Shown here: positions 8,948 to 19,702 of the stretch, piece by piece
Numbering within the stretch: the first letter of the stretch is position 1
How the letters are laid out: every line of letters begins with the position of its first letter
From: Castellaniella sp041675725
Lineage (GTDB): Bacteria > Pseudomonadota > Gammaproteobacteria > Burkholderiales > Burkholderiaceae_B
Direction of reading: 5' to 3'
Length of the DNA: 64,000 bases
Assembly: GCF_041675725.1 (NCBI RefSeq)
Contig: NZ_JBAYTI010000005.1
Coordinates: 5,674 to 69,673, forward strand
The notes under the pieces: model-generated
Told to the model about the DNA's origin: nothing
Database searches by the model: none
What the model saw: the letters and a program-made list of their open reading frames with translations, nothing else
Made by a program: the position numbers and the translations under genes

Positions 8948-11731
8948 ATGTCCGATCCCATTATATTGGAGCCAGCGCTGGCCTGGTCCGGCTATCTGCG
9001 CCGCCATCTCGACGCGCATCCACAGGCACGCAACGCCTTGCTGGCCGATGCGCAACAGGCCCTGACGCGCAAGGTGCTGGCGGGCTGGTTCAGCGAGCAC
9101 GCACTGGCCGACCCGGAACTGCCGCGCACGGAACTGCAGACCCGTCTGCGCCAGTTGCGCCGGCGTGTATTCCAGACGCTGATGGTCCGGGACCTGAACG
9201 GCCAGGCCACGCTGCATGAAGTCGTGTCGGCCATGTCCCAATTGGCGGATCTTGCCGTGGGCAGTGCCTATGCCTGTGCGCAGCGCGAAATTTCACAGCG
9301 CCATGGCCTGCCGCGCAATGCGCACGACGGCCGACCCCAGGACATGCTGATCCTGGGCATGGGCAAGCTGGGCGGCAAAGAGCTGAACGTATCGTCCGAC
9401 ATCGACCTGATCATGCTGTATGACCGCGACGGCGAAACCGACGGCGCACGCCCGCTCAGCCACCAGGAATTCCACGGCAGGACGATCCGCCTGATGAGCG
9501 CCATCCTGTCCGAACCAGACATCCATGGCATCGTGTTTCGCACCGATCTGCGCCTGCGCCCGGACGGCAGCAGCGGCCCACTGGCCTGGAGCCTGCGCGC
9601 ACTGGAACACTACCTGATCCACCAGGGGCGCGAATGGGAGCGCTACGCCTGGCTCAAGGCGCGCCTGATCCCCTGTCCCCTGCACGACGAATCATCACAC
9701 CGGGACCAGGGCCACCGCCTCGAGGCGCTGCGCCGGTCGTTCGTCTACCGCAAGTACCTGGACTTCGATGCGCTGGCCGCGCTGCGCGAATTGCGCGAAC
9801 GCATCCGCCACGACTGGCAACAGCGCGCCCACGCCCGGCGCGGGGTGGACGCCTGGCACAACATCAAGCTGGGCGAAGGCGGTATCCGGGAAATCGAATT
9901 CGTGGTGCAGCTCAACCAGCTGATCCGCGCCGGCCAGCAGCCTTCGCTGCAACAGCGCAACCTGCTGGCGGCGCTGCACAAACAGCGCCGTGCCGGGCTC
10001 CTGGCCGAAGATGACATGCGCGCGATCGAATCGGCCTACGTGTTCCTGCGGCAGGTGGAGCACCGCCTGCAGTACCGCGAAGACGAGCAGACCCATCTGC
10101 TGCCGCGCGACACCGAGACCCTGCAGGCCCTGTCCCAAAGCATGGGTTTCGCGCAGGCGGGCGCATTCACTGCCTGCCTGCAGGCCCACCGGGACCAGGT
10201 CAGCCGTTATTTTCATGATGCGTTCCGCCTGGCCGGGGTGGCCGACGGGTCGGCGGGCAACCGCCGCCCCGCCCCGCCGCCGCCCGAGGCCTCCGACACC
10301 GTCCACACCCCCCTGGACGTCACGCTGCAAGACAGCCTGCGGGCACGCATCCAGGCGCTGTTGGCCGGTAGCCGCGTGCGCAGCCTGCCCGCCGCAAGCC
10401 GGCGACGCCTGGATGCCCTGCTGCCCCACTTACAGCAGGCGGCACTGCGCACCGACGACCCGGTCCTGACCCTGCAGCGCATGCTCAACCTGCTCGAGCA
10501 CATCATGCAACGCAGCGCCTACCTGGCGCTGCTGTCCGAATACCCCGAAACACTGGCGCGCGTGGCACGCATCGTACACGCGAGCCCCTGGGCATCCGAC
10601 TACCTGAGCCGTTATCCCCTGCTGCTCGACAGCCTGATCGAATGGCGCAGCCTGCTGACGGTGCCCGACTTCGAAGTCCTGGCCGATCAACTGCGCAACG
10701 ACCTGGACGCCTGCGTATTGCCCGACGGCGAGGCGGACATCGAAACGCAGATGAACCTGATGCGTGATGTCCAGCACCAGATCACCTTCCAGCTGCTCGC
10801 ACAGGATCTCGAAAACCTGCTCAGCGTCGAAACCCTGGCCGATCATCTGTCGGCCCTGGCCGACCTGATGCTGGCCGAGGCCATCCGACGTGTATGGCCG
10901 CAGGTGCTGCCCAAGACCCTGCGCGCGCATCCACCCGCAGCGCATTTTTCAATCATCGCGTACGGCAAACTGGGCGGCAAGGAAATCGGCTATGCCTCGG
11001 ACCTGGATCTGGTATTCCTGTACGACGACCCTGATCACGAAGCCAGCGAACGCTATACCAAGCTGGGCCGACGCGTGGCCTCATGGCTCTCGACCCTGAC
11101 CTCATCGGGCCGGCTCTACGACATCGACCTGCGTCTGCGTCCAGATGGCGATGCGGGCCTGCTCGCCGTGCCGATCGACGCATTTCACCGCTACCAGCTC
11201 GAACAGGCCTGGCCATGGGAGCACCAGGCGCTCACCCGGGCACGCTTCGTCGCCGGCGATGCGGCGATCGGCGCCCGATTCGAGGCCATTCGCCGGCAGA
11301 TCCTGCTGCTGCCCCGTGATCCCGACGCGCTGCGCGGGCAGGTACGATCCATGCGCGAAAAAATTGCGCAGGGGCATCCCAACCCGAGCGGGCTGTTCGA
11401 TCTCAAGCACGATCGCGGCGGTATGGTCGACATCGAGTTCATTACCCAATATCTGGTGCTCTGCCACGCCGGCGCCCACCCCGAACTGCTCGACAACCTG
11501 GGCAACATCGCGCTGCTGGGTCTGGCCGCGCGGGCCGGGTTGATCCCCCAGGTGCTGGCCGACGAAGCCGCCAGCGCCTATCGGGCCTTCCGGCGGCGCC
11601 AGCACGCCCTGCGCTTGCAGGGCGCAGACAAGGCGCGGGTGCCCGGCCTGGCGTTCGTGCGCGAGCGTGAAGCCGTGATCCTGCTCTGGGAGCAGGTACT
11701 GGGGCCGGCCGAGGACGGCCCAGCCCCCTGA
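8948..11731 (+). CDS. glnE: Glutamine synthetase adenylyltransferase/deadenylase
   Basis: The 927-residue bifunctional enzyme attaches or removes AMP on glutamine synthetase under control of PII. It has two nucleotidyltransferase domains: the first with GMGKLGGKELNVSSDIDLI (removing activity), the second with AYGKLGGKEIGYASDLDLVF (adding activity), separated by the regulatory linker. Start at 8948 (MSDPIILEP) is supported by GGAG just upstream; earlier in-frame TTG/ATG codons at 8912-8936 would intrude on yhdP. With gdhA 3.7 kb away this makes a small nitrogen-assimilation neighbourhood. Confidence 0.96.
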   Translation: MSDPIILEPALAWSGYLRRHLDAHPQARNALLADAQQALTRKVLAGWFSEHALADPELPRTELQTRLRQLRRRVFQTLMVRDLNGQATLHEVVSAMSQLADLAVGSAYACAQREISQRHGLPRNAHDGRPQDMLILGMGKLGGKELNVSSDIDLIMLYDRDGETDGARPLSHQEFHGRTIRLMSAILSEPDIHGIVFRTDLRLRPDGSSGPLAWSLRALEHYLIHQGREWERYAWLKARLIPCPLHDESSHRDQGHRLEALRRSFVYRKYLDFDALAALRELRERIRHDWQQRAHARRGVDAWHNIKLGEGGIREIEFVVQLNQLIRAGQQPSLQQRNLLAALHKQRRAGLLAEDDMRAIESAYVFLRQVEHRLQYREDEQTHLLPRDTETLQALSQSMGFAQAGAFTACLQAHRDQVSRYFHDAFRLAGVADGSAGNRRPAPPPPEASDTVHTPLDVTLQDSLRARIQALLAGSRVRSLPAASRRRLDALLPHLQQAALRTDDPVLTLQRMLNLLEHIMQRSAYLALLSEYPETLARVARIVHASPWASDYLSRYPLLLDSLIEWRSLLTVPDFEVLADQLRNDLDACVLPDGEADIETQMNLMRDVQHQITFQLLAQDLENLLSVETLADHLSALADLMLAEAIRRVWPQVLPKTLRAHPPAAHFSIIAYGKLGGKEIGYASDLDLVFLYDDPDHEASERYTKLGRRVASWLSTLTSSGRLYDIDLRLRPDGDAGLLAVPIDAFHRYQLEQAWPWEHQALTRARFVAGDAAIGARFEAIRRQILLLPRDPDALRGQVRSMREKIAQGHPNPSGLFDLKHDRGGMVDIEFITQYLVLCHAGAHPELLDNLGNIALLGLAARAGLIPQVLADEAASAYRAFRRRQHALRLQGADKARVPGLAFVREREAVILLWEQVLGPAEDGPAP

Positions 11732-11755
11732 GGCGATTGACCGATCCTCAGGGGG
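11724..11755. terminator. Inverted repeat overlapping the glnE stop codon
   Basis: CCCCCTGAGG (11724-11733, containing the TGA stop) pairs perfectly with CCTCAGGGGG (11746-11755) across a 12-base loop. No T-run follows, so it is a weak or Rho-assisted terminator, or an mRNA 3'-end stabiliser between convergent glnE and clpB. Confidence 0.5.
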
Positions 11756-11795
11756 CGCCGGGCCACCAGACACGGCCACCCGGGCCGTCGCCGGT

Positions 11796-14387
<2,592 letters not shown>

Positions 14388-14436
14388 TGGAATATCCCTT
14401 CAATGGGAGAGGGCATCACGCCCCGATACACACCAG

Positions 14437-14463
14437 ATCGGGACAGTTTCACGCAATTTCAAG
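14437..14463 (-). promoter_or_regulatory. Sigma-32 (heat-shock) promoter of clpB
   Basis: On the minus strand CTTGAAA is followed after 14 bases by CCCGATCT, matching the heat-shock consensus CTTGAAA / CCCCATNT at all but one or two positions and with allowed spacing. It is placed upstream of clpB, a classical RpoH target. Confidence 0.75.
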
Positions 14464-14580
14464 CGGTCGGATTTGACTCAACTCAAGAAATAACGGAAAT
14501 CCGGCCCTGGTATTGGGTGTTCCCAAATTCAAGGGTTAACCCCATGGTACAGTGGGCGAAACGGATCTTTCCCCCCCGCT

Positions 14581-15747
14581 ATGCCATCAGAAACACCCCA
14601 CCACGGCCAGGACTGGGATCCCCGGGCCCCCGACGTACTGGCCGACCCAATCACCGCGTACGACCGCATGCGCCACCAATGTCCCGTGGCCTACAGCGAT
14701 TATCTGCACCATTCGGTCTTCAGGCATGCCGATGTGCTGCGTGTCGTGACCGACCATCAGCGCTTCAGCAGCCAGGCCTCCAGCCACGTCTCGGTGCCGA
14801 ACAGCATGGACCCGCCCGAGCACGATGCCTGGCGAGCCGTCATCGATCCGTACTTCAGTGCAGCGCGAATGGCTGAATTCGAACCCGAGTGCCGGCGCAT
14901 CTGCCACGGGATCGTCAGGGCCCTGCCGCGCAACGGTATGATCGAAGCCATGTTCGACCTGGCCCATCCCTTTGCGCTGCGCACCCAGTGCGCCTTCATG
15001 GGGTGGTCCGAAGCTCTGCACGAACCCCTGCTGGAATGGATTTACCACAAGAATGCCGCCACGCTGTCCGGCGACCGCGGCCAGATTGCAGCGGTGGCCA
15101 TCGAATTCGACGACACCATACGCGGCATCCTGCAGAGGCGGCGCGCGCTGGGCGACAGCGCGCCCGATGACGTCACCGGGCGCCTGATGCGCGAAACCAT
15201 CCATGGGCGCCCCATCACCGAAGAAGAAATCGTCAGCATCCTGCGCAACTGGACGGTCGGCGAACTGGGCACCATGGCCTCCAGCGTGGGCATCATAGCC
15301 CACTATCTGGCCGCGCATCCCGAGCTGCAGGACCACCTGCGCCAGAACCCGGCGCTGATACGGGCGGCCAATGACGAAATCCTGCGCATCCATGCGCCGC
15401 TCATCGCCAACCGCCGCACGCCCACCTGCCCTGTGCAGCTCGGCGGCAAGACCATCCAGCCCGGCGAGCGCGTCACCGTGATCTGGGCATCGGCCAACCG
15501 CGACGAAGCCGTGTTCGGCGACCCCGACGAGTTCCGCCTGGACCGCGATCCCACCCTCAACCTGCTCTATGGCGCCGGCGTCCACGCCTGCCCCGGCGCC
15601 CCGCTGGCCCGGCTCGAAATCGAAATCATGGTCCAGGCGCTGCTGGCCGGCACCCAGGCGCTCGAGCAGGTTCCGGGGCACCCGGCGCTACCGGCCATCT
15701 ACCCGGCCAGCGGCTACCGCCAGGCCCCCCTGCGTCTGCGTCATTGA
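14581..15747 (+). CDS. Cytochrome P450, orphan
   Basis: A 388-residue soluble bacterial P450. The heme loop reads LLYGAGVHACPGAPLA with the heme-ligating cysteine at residue 337; the K-helix E-x-x-R is E266-I-L-R269. Two points are odd: the usual phenylalanine that opens the heme loop is tyrosine, and the I-helix stretch TVGELGTMASS lacks the normal acid-threonine pair in register. No ferredoxin or reductase gene is adjacent, so the redox partner and substrate are unknown. Two small palindromes lie just upstream (14513-14526 and 14533-14542). Confidence 0.93.
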   Translation: MPSETPHHGQDWDPRAPDVLADPITAYDRMRHQCPVAYSDYLHHSVFRHADVLRVVTDHQRFSSQASSHVSVPNSMDPPEHDAWRAVIDPYFSAARMAEFEPECRRICHGIVRALPRNGMIEAMFDLAHPFALRTQCAFMGWSEALHEPLLEWIYHKNAATLSGDRGQIAAVAIEFDDTIRGILQRRRALGDSAPDDVTGRLMRETIHGRPITEEEIVSILRNWTVGELGTMASSVGIIAHYLAAHPELQDHLRQNPALIRAANDEILRIHAPLIANRRTPTCPVQLGGKTIQPGERVTVIWASANRDEAVFGDPDEFRLDRDPTLNLLYGAGVHACPGAPLARLEIEIMVQALLAGTQALEQVPGHPALPAIYPASGYRQAPLRLRH

Positions 15748-15794
15748 CACTCACGGGGCCGCCCGGCCCGACGGCTCTGATCTACAATATGGGC

Positions 15795-15986
15795 ATGAAC
15801 GACACCGACCCCGCACACGACCCGCGCCCGGTTCCCCCCGAGGAACCCGATCTGAACGACTGCTGCGGCAACGGCTGCACGCCTTGCGTGTTCGACACCT
15901 GGGTGGATGAAAAGCGGGCCTGGGAAAAAGCCGCACAAGACTGGGATGCGCGGCATGCGCCATCCGTACAACCCTGTCGAGCATAG
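15795..15986 (+). CDS. Small oxidoreductase-like N-terminal domain protein
   Basis: A 63-residue protein with PPEEPDLNDCCGNGCTPC followed by VFDTWVDEKRAWE. The CC-x-x-x-C-x-x-C cluster is the signature of the oxidoreductase-like N-terminal domain family (Pfam Oxidored-like), a likely metal or redox site; biochemical role unknown. A second ATG lies at 15789. A TACAAT element at 15783-15788 sits so close that a transcript would begin at about the 15795 ATG, hinting at a leaderless mRNA. Confidence 0.75.
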   Translation: MNDTDPAHDPRPVPPEEPDLNDCCGNGCTPCVFDTWVDEKRAWEKAAQDWDARHAPSVQPCRA

Positions 15987-16059
15987 GGTTCTGAGGGTCT
16001 TCAAGGGGGGCGCCTTCCTATAATCCGGGCTTCTTTCCCCACTACAGGATGCGCATACC

Positions 16060-16320
16060 GTGGCCTCAGACTCCATCCCCATGTTTGCCGAAAACACCTA
16101 TCCGCTCGATGCCCGCGGCATTGCCAAGCGATTCAGGCACGCCGCCATCTTTGGCGCCCTGTCTGCGCTGCAGCCCGGCGAAACCATGCGGTTTTGCAAC
16201 GATCACGATCCCCTGCCCCTGCTGCAACAGCTCAAGAATCATTTTGGGGCCAATATCGAGTTCGAATACCTGGCACGCAACCCGGGCGAAATCGTCATCG
16301 ATTTCCACATCGTGTCATAG
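16060..16320 (+). CDS. DUF2249-type small protein
   Basis: Starts with GTG (MASDSIPMFAEN) or, less likely, ATG at 16081. The 86-residue sequence contains LDARGIAKRFRHAAIFGAL, a GETMRFCNDHDPLPLLQQL core and a final IDFHIVS strand, which matches the DUF2249/SirA-like alpha-beta fold. Proteins of this group are frequent near nitrite, NO or heme genes but their activity is not established. An AGGA site lies 10 bases before the GTG, and TATAAT at 16019-16024 is a plausible -10. Confidence 0.75.
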   Translation: MASDSIPMFAENTYPLDARGIAKRFRHAAIFGALSALQPGETMRFCNDHDPLPLLQQLKNHFGANIEFEYLARNPGEIVIDFHIVS

Positions 16321-16345
16321 CAGCAGGCGCGTTTCGCGCCGGTGC

Positions 16346-17023
16346 TCATGTCGGCGGCCGGGTGTCGGGACGGACGGCCAGCAGTTCGCACAGCAAGTCG
16401 ATATGGGCCTGGCGAAAGTCTGGATCCGGTGCGCTGTCCGGGCCAAACAGCACCCGCCACAGCAACACGTGAATGGCCGGTGACAAGGCCAGCCAGGGGT
16501 GGCGCGCCAGGACGCTGCCGCGCAGCGGGCCACTGGCAAGATTCTTGGCGATCAGCCCCGCCACTTGCGTGGCCCGCAGGTGGCCCACGCTGTTTTTCCA
16601 TTCGTTCACGCGCAACGGCACGCGGGCGCGTTCCGGAATGAGCAATTGCACGATGGCCACCGTATCGGGCGCCAGCACGGTGGCGTCGAGCTGATTCACG
16701 ACCCATTCGGCAACCGCGCGGCTGGAAGCGCCCGCCGCCAGCTGCGGCATGTCTTCCCAGCGCATGCGATTCAGGCTGCGATCGAGCAGTGCCTTGAAAA
16801 TCGCATCTTTGCTGTCGAAATGCGCGTATAGCCCCCCCTTGGACAACCCGGCCTGGCGGGCGATGTCATCCATGCGGGTGGCGGCAAAACCCTGCCGGGA
16901 GAACGCGGCCAGCGCGGCATCCAGTATCTGCGGTACCCGCTCTTCGGGAGTCAGGCGTAAGCGCGGTGCACGCGACCGGGCCGAGACAGGCCGGTCGCCG
17001 TGAGGGTGATCTTCGGATTGCAT
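16346..17023 (-). CDS. TetR/AcrR-family repressor of the divergent efflux operon
   Basis: The 225-residue protein has a basic tail, then a TetR helix-turn-helix: ILDAALAAFSRQGFAATRMD followed by DIARQAGLSKGGLYAHFDSKDA. The C-terminal ligand domain (WVVNQLDATVLAPDTVAIVQ and onward) is variable as usual. It is transcribed away from an exporter operon; the 87-base gap holds a 7-bp-arm palindrome that overlaps the operon's predicted start of transcription. Role as a drug- or solvent-responsive local repressor is inferred from this arrangement. Confidence 0.92.
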   Translation of the reverse strand: MQSEDHPHGDRPVSARSRAPRLRLTPEERVPQILDAALAAFSRQGFAATRMDDIARQAGLSKGGLYAHFDSKDAIFKALLDRSLNRMRWEDMPQLAAGASSRAVAEWVVNQLDATVLAPDTVAIVQLLIPERARVPLRVNEWKNSVGHLRATQVAGLIAKNLASGPLRGSVLARHPWLALSPAIHVLLWRVLFGPDSAPDPDFRQAHIDLLCELLAVRPDTRPPT

Positions 17024-17069
17024 ATCACATCTTTTAATTTTATTCCATCAGGATTTCTGCTATATTACA

Positions 17070-17085
17070 TACCGACCAGTCGGTA
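17070..17085. promoter_or_regulatory. TetR-type operator
   Basis: TACCGAC-CA-GTCGGTA is a perfect 7-bp-arm palindrome, close to the ACCGACCGGTCGGT-like sites used by many AcrR-family repressors. A TATATT -10 candidate at 17061-17066 puts the transcription start inside the palindrome, suited to repression of the operon beginning at 17111. Confidence 0.75.
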
Positions 17086-17110
17086 GTCAATTCAATACGA
17101 GGACCGCACC

Positions 17111-18604
17111 ATGGCTTTCCGCGTTCGCGCCAGGCGGCTGTTACCCGGGCTCATCGGCCTGTCGGTGCTGGCTGGCTGTACTTCGCTGGCGCCCGAATAC
17201 AAGCGCCCGCCGGCCCCCATCCCTGCGCAGTTTCCCGTCGATTCAACCCACCCCGAAGAGTACGCCGAAGGGCCGGCGGCAGCCGAACTGGCCTGGGCAG
17301 ACTACTTCACCGAGCCCGGGCTGCAAGACCTGATCGCCCGTGCACTGGCCAACAACCGCGATTTGCGCACGGCCTTGCTGCGCATCGAAGAGGCACGCGC
17401 CGCGTACGGCATTTCTCGCGCCGAACGGGCCCCCACGATCGGCCTGGGCGCAGACGCGGCGCGTAGCCGCAGCGCCGCCGATTTCAGCCCGGCGGGCCAG
17501 GCCACGGTCTCCAGCCAATACCAGCTCGGCGTGGGCGTCAATCACTGGGAACTGGACTTCTGGGGGCGTATACGCAGCCTGAACGACGCCGCGCTGGAAA
17601 CCTACCTGGCGACCACCGAAGCCTGGCGTGCGGCCAGCCTGTTATTGATCCTGCAGGTGGCCGATGGCTACCTGAATCTGCGCGCCCTGGACGAACGTAT
17701 CGACCTGGCCGAACAGGCGTTGGCCACGCGCACGGAATCACGCCGGGTGTTCGCGCGCCGCTACGAAGTGGGCTCGGCTTCACGCCTGGACCTCACCCAG
17801 GCTGACCTCCTGCAACAGCAAGCCCAGGCCCTGGTGCAGCAGCTGCAGCTCGAACGCAGTGCACAAATGCACGCGCTGGGGGTGTGGGTGGGCGAACCCG
17901 GCCTGCAGCTGCCGCCTGTCGGCCAGCCCCTGTCGGCCATGGCACCCTGGCGCGAACTGGCGCCGGGCCTGCCCTCCGAGCTGCTGCAAAACCGCCCCGA
18001 CATGATTGCCGCCGAGCACATGCTCAAGGCCGCCAATGCCCGCATCGGCGCAGCGCGCGCCCTGTTTTTTCCACGCATCGCCCTGACCGGGCTGTCTGGC
18101 ACAGCCAGTGCCGAGCTCGACGGCCTGTTCGGCGGCGGCACGCGCGTCTGGTCCTTCGCGCCCAGCATTTCCCTGCCGCTGTTCGATGGCGGCGAGCGGC
18201 GCGCGCAGCTCGAACTGACCGAAGTACGCCGCGACCTGGCTGTGACGCACTACGAGAACACCATCCAGAACGCCTTTCGGGACGTCGCCGATGCGCTGGC
18301 GGCGCGCCAGTGGCAACAGGCACGGCTGGCCACGCTGCAGGCCACTGAAATCACGCAGGCCGAGCGGGCACGCCTGGCGAACCGACGCTATGAAGCCGGC
18401 GCCGCGCGGTACTTCGAAGTCCTGGACGCCGAGCGCGACCTGCTGGCGACGCAGCAACAACTGGTGCTTGCGCACCAAGCCCTGCTGATCGCGCGTCTGC
18501 GCCTGTACAACGCGCTGGGGGGCGGTTCCACAGGCCTGGACCCCGCCGCGCCTGCGGCGCCATCCGCGCAACGCCAGACCCATTCAACGCCAAGGACGCT
18601 CTAA
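17111..18604 (+). CDS. Outer-membrane efflux lipoprotein (OprM/NodT type)
   Basis: The 497-residue protein has a lipoprotein signal with lipobox LAGC (Cys near residue 21) and two outer-membrane-factor repeats: LRTALLRIEEARAAYGISRA and the second starting about residue 295 (ADMLKAANARIGAAR-like). Such trimers form the outer-membrane channel for tripartite exporters. It is first in an operon with a HlyD-type adaptor starting with no gap and an ABC transporter, so it likely serves these instead of an RND pump. Substrate unknown. Confidence 0.93.
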   Translation: MAFRVRARRLLPGLIGLSVLAGCTSLAPEYKRPPAPIPAQFPVDSTHPEEYAEGPAAAELAWADYFTEPGLQDLIARALANNRDLRTALLRIEEARAAYGISRAERAPTIGLGADAARSRSAADFSPAGQATVSSQYQLGVGVNHWELDFWGRIRSLNDAALETYLATTEAWRAASLLLILQVADGYLNLRALDERIDLAEQALATRTESRRVFARRYEVGSASRLDLTQADLLQQQAQALVQQLQLERSAQMHALGVWVGEPGLQLPPVGQPLSAMAPWRELAPGLPSELLQNRPDMIAAEHMLKAANARIGAARALFFPRIALTGLSGTASAELDGLFGGGTRVWSFAPSISLPLFDGGERRAQLELTEVRRDLAVTHYENTIQNAFRDVADALAARQWQQARLATLQATEITQAERARLANRRYEAGAARYFEVLDAERDLLATQQQLVLAHQALLIARLRLYNALGGGSTGLDPAAPAAPSAQRQTHSTPRTL

Positions 18605-19693
18605 ATGAAGACACACCTCAGAAAATGGCTACCCCTGGCCATGCTCGTCATCCTGGGGGCGGGGGCCTGGCTCGCCTGGAGCCACTGGAATGATTCGACC
18701 GCAACCGACGGTTTCGTGATGGGCAACGGCCGCATGGAGGCCACCGAGATCGACGTCGCCACCAAGCTGCCCGGGCGGCTGGCCGAAGTGCACGTACGAG
18801 AAGGCGATTTCGTGCGCGCCGGCGACGTCCTGGCGCGCATGGACGTCAGTGCCTTGAACGCCGCCCGCAGCGAAGCCGAGGCCCGGCACGCGCAGGCCCG
18901 CCACGGCGTCGCCACGGCACACGCGCAGGTGGCCCTGCGCGAGAGCGACCTGCGTGCCGCCCGGGCACTGGTCACGCTGCGCGAAAGCGAACTCGATGCC
19001 GCCCGCCGGCGCCTGAACCGTTCAGAAGCGCTGGCGCGTGACGGCGCCTCGTCACAGCAGGAACTCGATGACGATCGCGCCCGCGTGCAAGGCGCGCAAG
19101 CCGCCCTCGCCGCCGCCCAAGCCCAGGCTGACGCGGCCGTCGCGGCCATTCAAGCCGCCCAGACCCAAGTGACCGGCGCCGAAGCGCAAGTGGCCGCGGC
19201 TGTCGCCAGCGTGGCGCGCATCGATGCCGACCTGCAGGACGCCGACCTGCGCGCCCCGCGTGATGGCCGCGTCCAGATCATCACGGCCCGCGCGGGCGAG
19301 GTACTGGGTGCCGGCGGTCGCGTGTTGAACCTGCTCGATCTGGCCGATGTCTACATGACGTTTTTCGTACCCGAGACCGACGCCGGGCGCATTGCCCTGG
19401 GCAGCGAAGTCCGCATCGTGCTGGATGCCGCGCCCGAATACGTCATTCCGGCACAGGTGTCCTTTGTAGCAAGCCAGGCCCAGTTCACGCCCAAAACCGT
19501 CGAGACCGCCAGCGAACGCCAGAAGCTGATGTTCCGGGTACGCGCCCAACTGCCCCCCGCGCTGCTGCGCCGGCACCTCGAACAGGTCAAGACGGGTGTG
19601 CCGGGGGTCGCCTGGCTGAAACTCGATGCACAGGCCCACTGGCCCGAATCCCTTGCGGTCACCCAGTCGCTGCAGACGATCCTGGAGGACTGA
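18605..19693 (+). CDS. HlyD/YbhG-type periplasmic adaptor
   Basis: A 362-residue membrane-fusion protein: one N-terminal membrane anchor (LAMLVILGAGAWLAW), a biotinyl-lipoyl half motif (GRLAEVHVREGDFVRAGDVL), a long alanine-rich coiled-coil hairpin between about residues 85 and 205, the second half (LRAPRDGRVQIITARAGEVL) and a beta-barrel. It bridges the inner-membrane ABC transporter to the outer-membrane channel encoded just before it; its ATG abuts the upstream stop codon. Confidence 0.92.
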   Translation: MKTHLRKWLPLAMLVILGAGAWLAWSHWNDSTATDGFVMGNGRMEATEIDVATKLPGRLAEVHVREGDFVRAGDVLARMDVSALNAARSEAEARHAQARHGVATAHAQVALRESDLRAARALVTLRESELDAARRRLNRSEALARDGASSQQELDDDRARVQGAQAALAAAQAQADAAVAAIQAAQTQVTGAEAQVAAAVASVARIDADLQDADLRAPRDGRVQIITARAGEVLGAGGRVLNLLDLADVYMTFFVPETDAGRIALGSEVRIVLDAAPEYVIPAQVSFVASQAQFTPKTVETASERQKLMFRVRAQLPPALLRRHLEQVKTGVPGVAWLKLDAQAHWPESLAVTQSLQTILED

Positions 19694-19702
19694 GGTCGCA
19701 CG

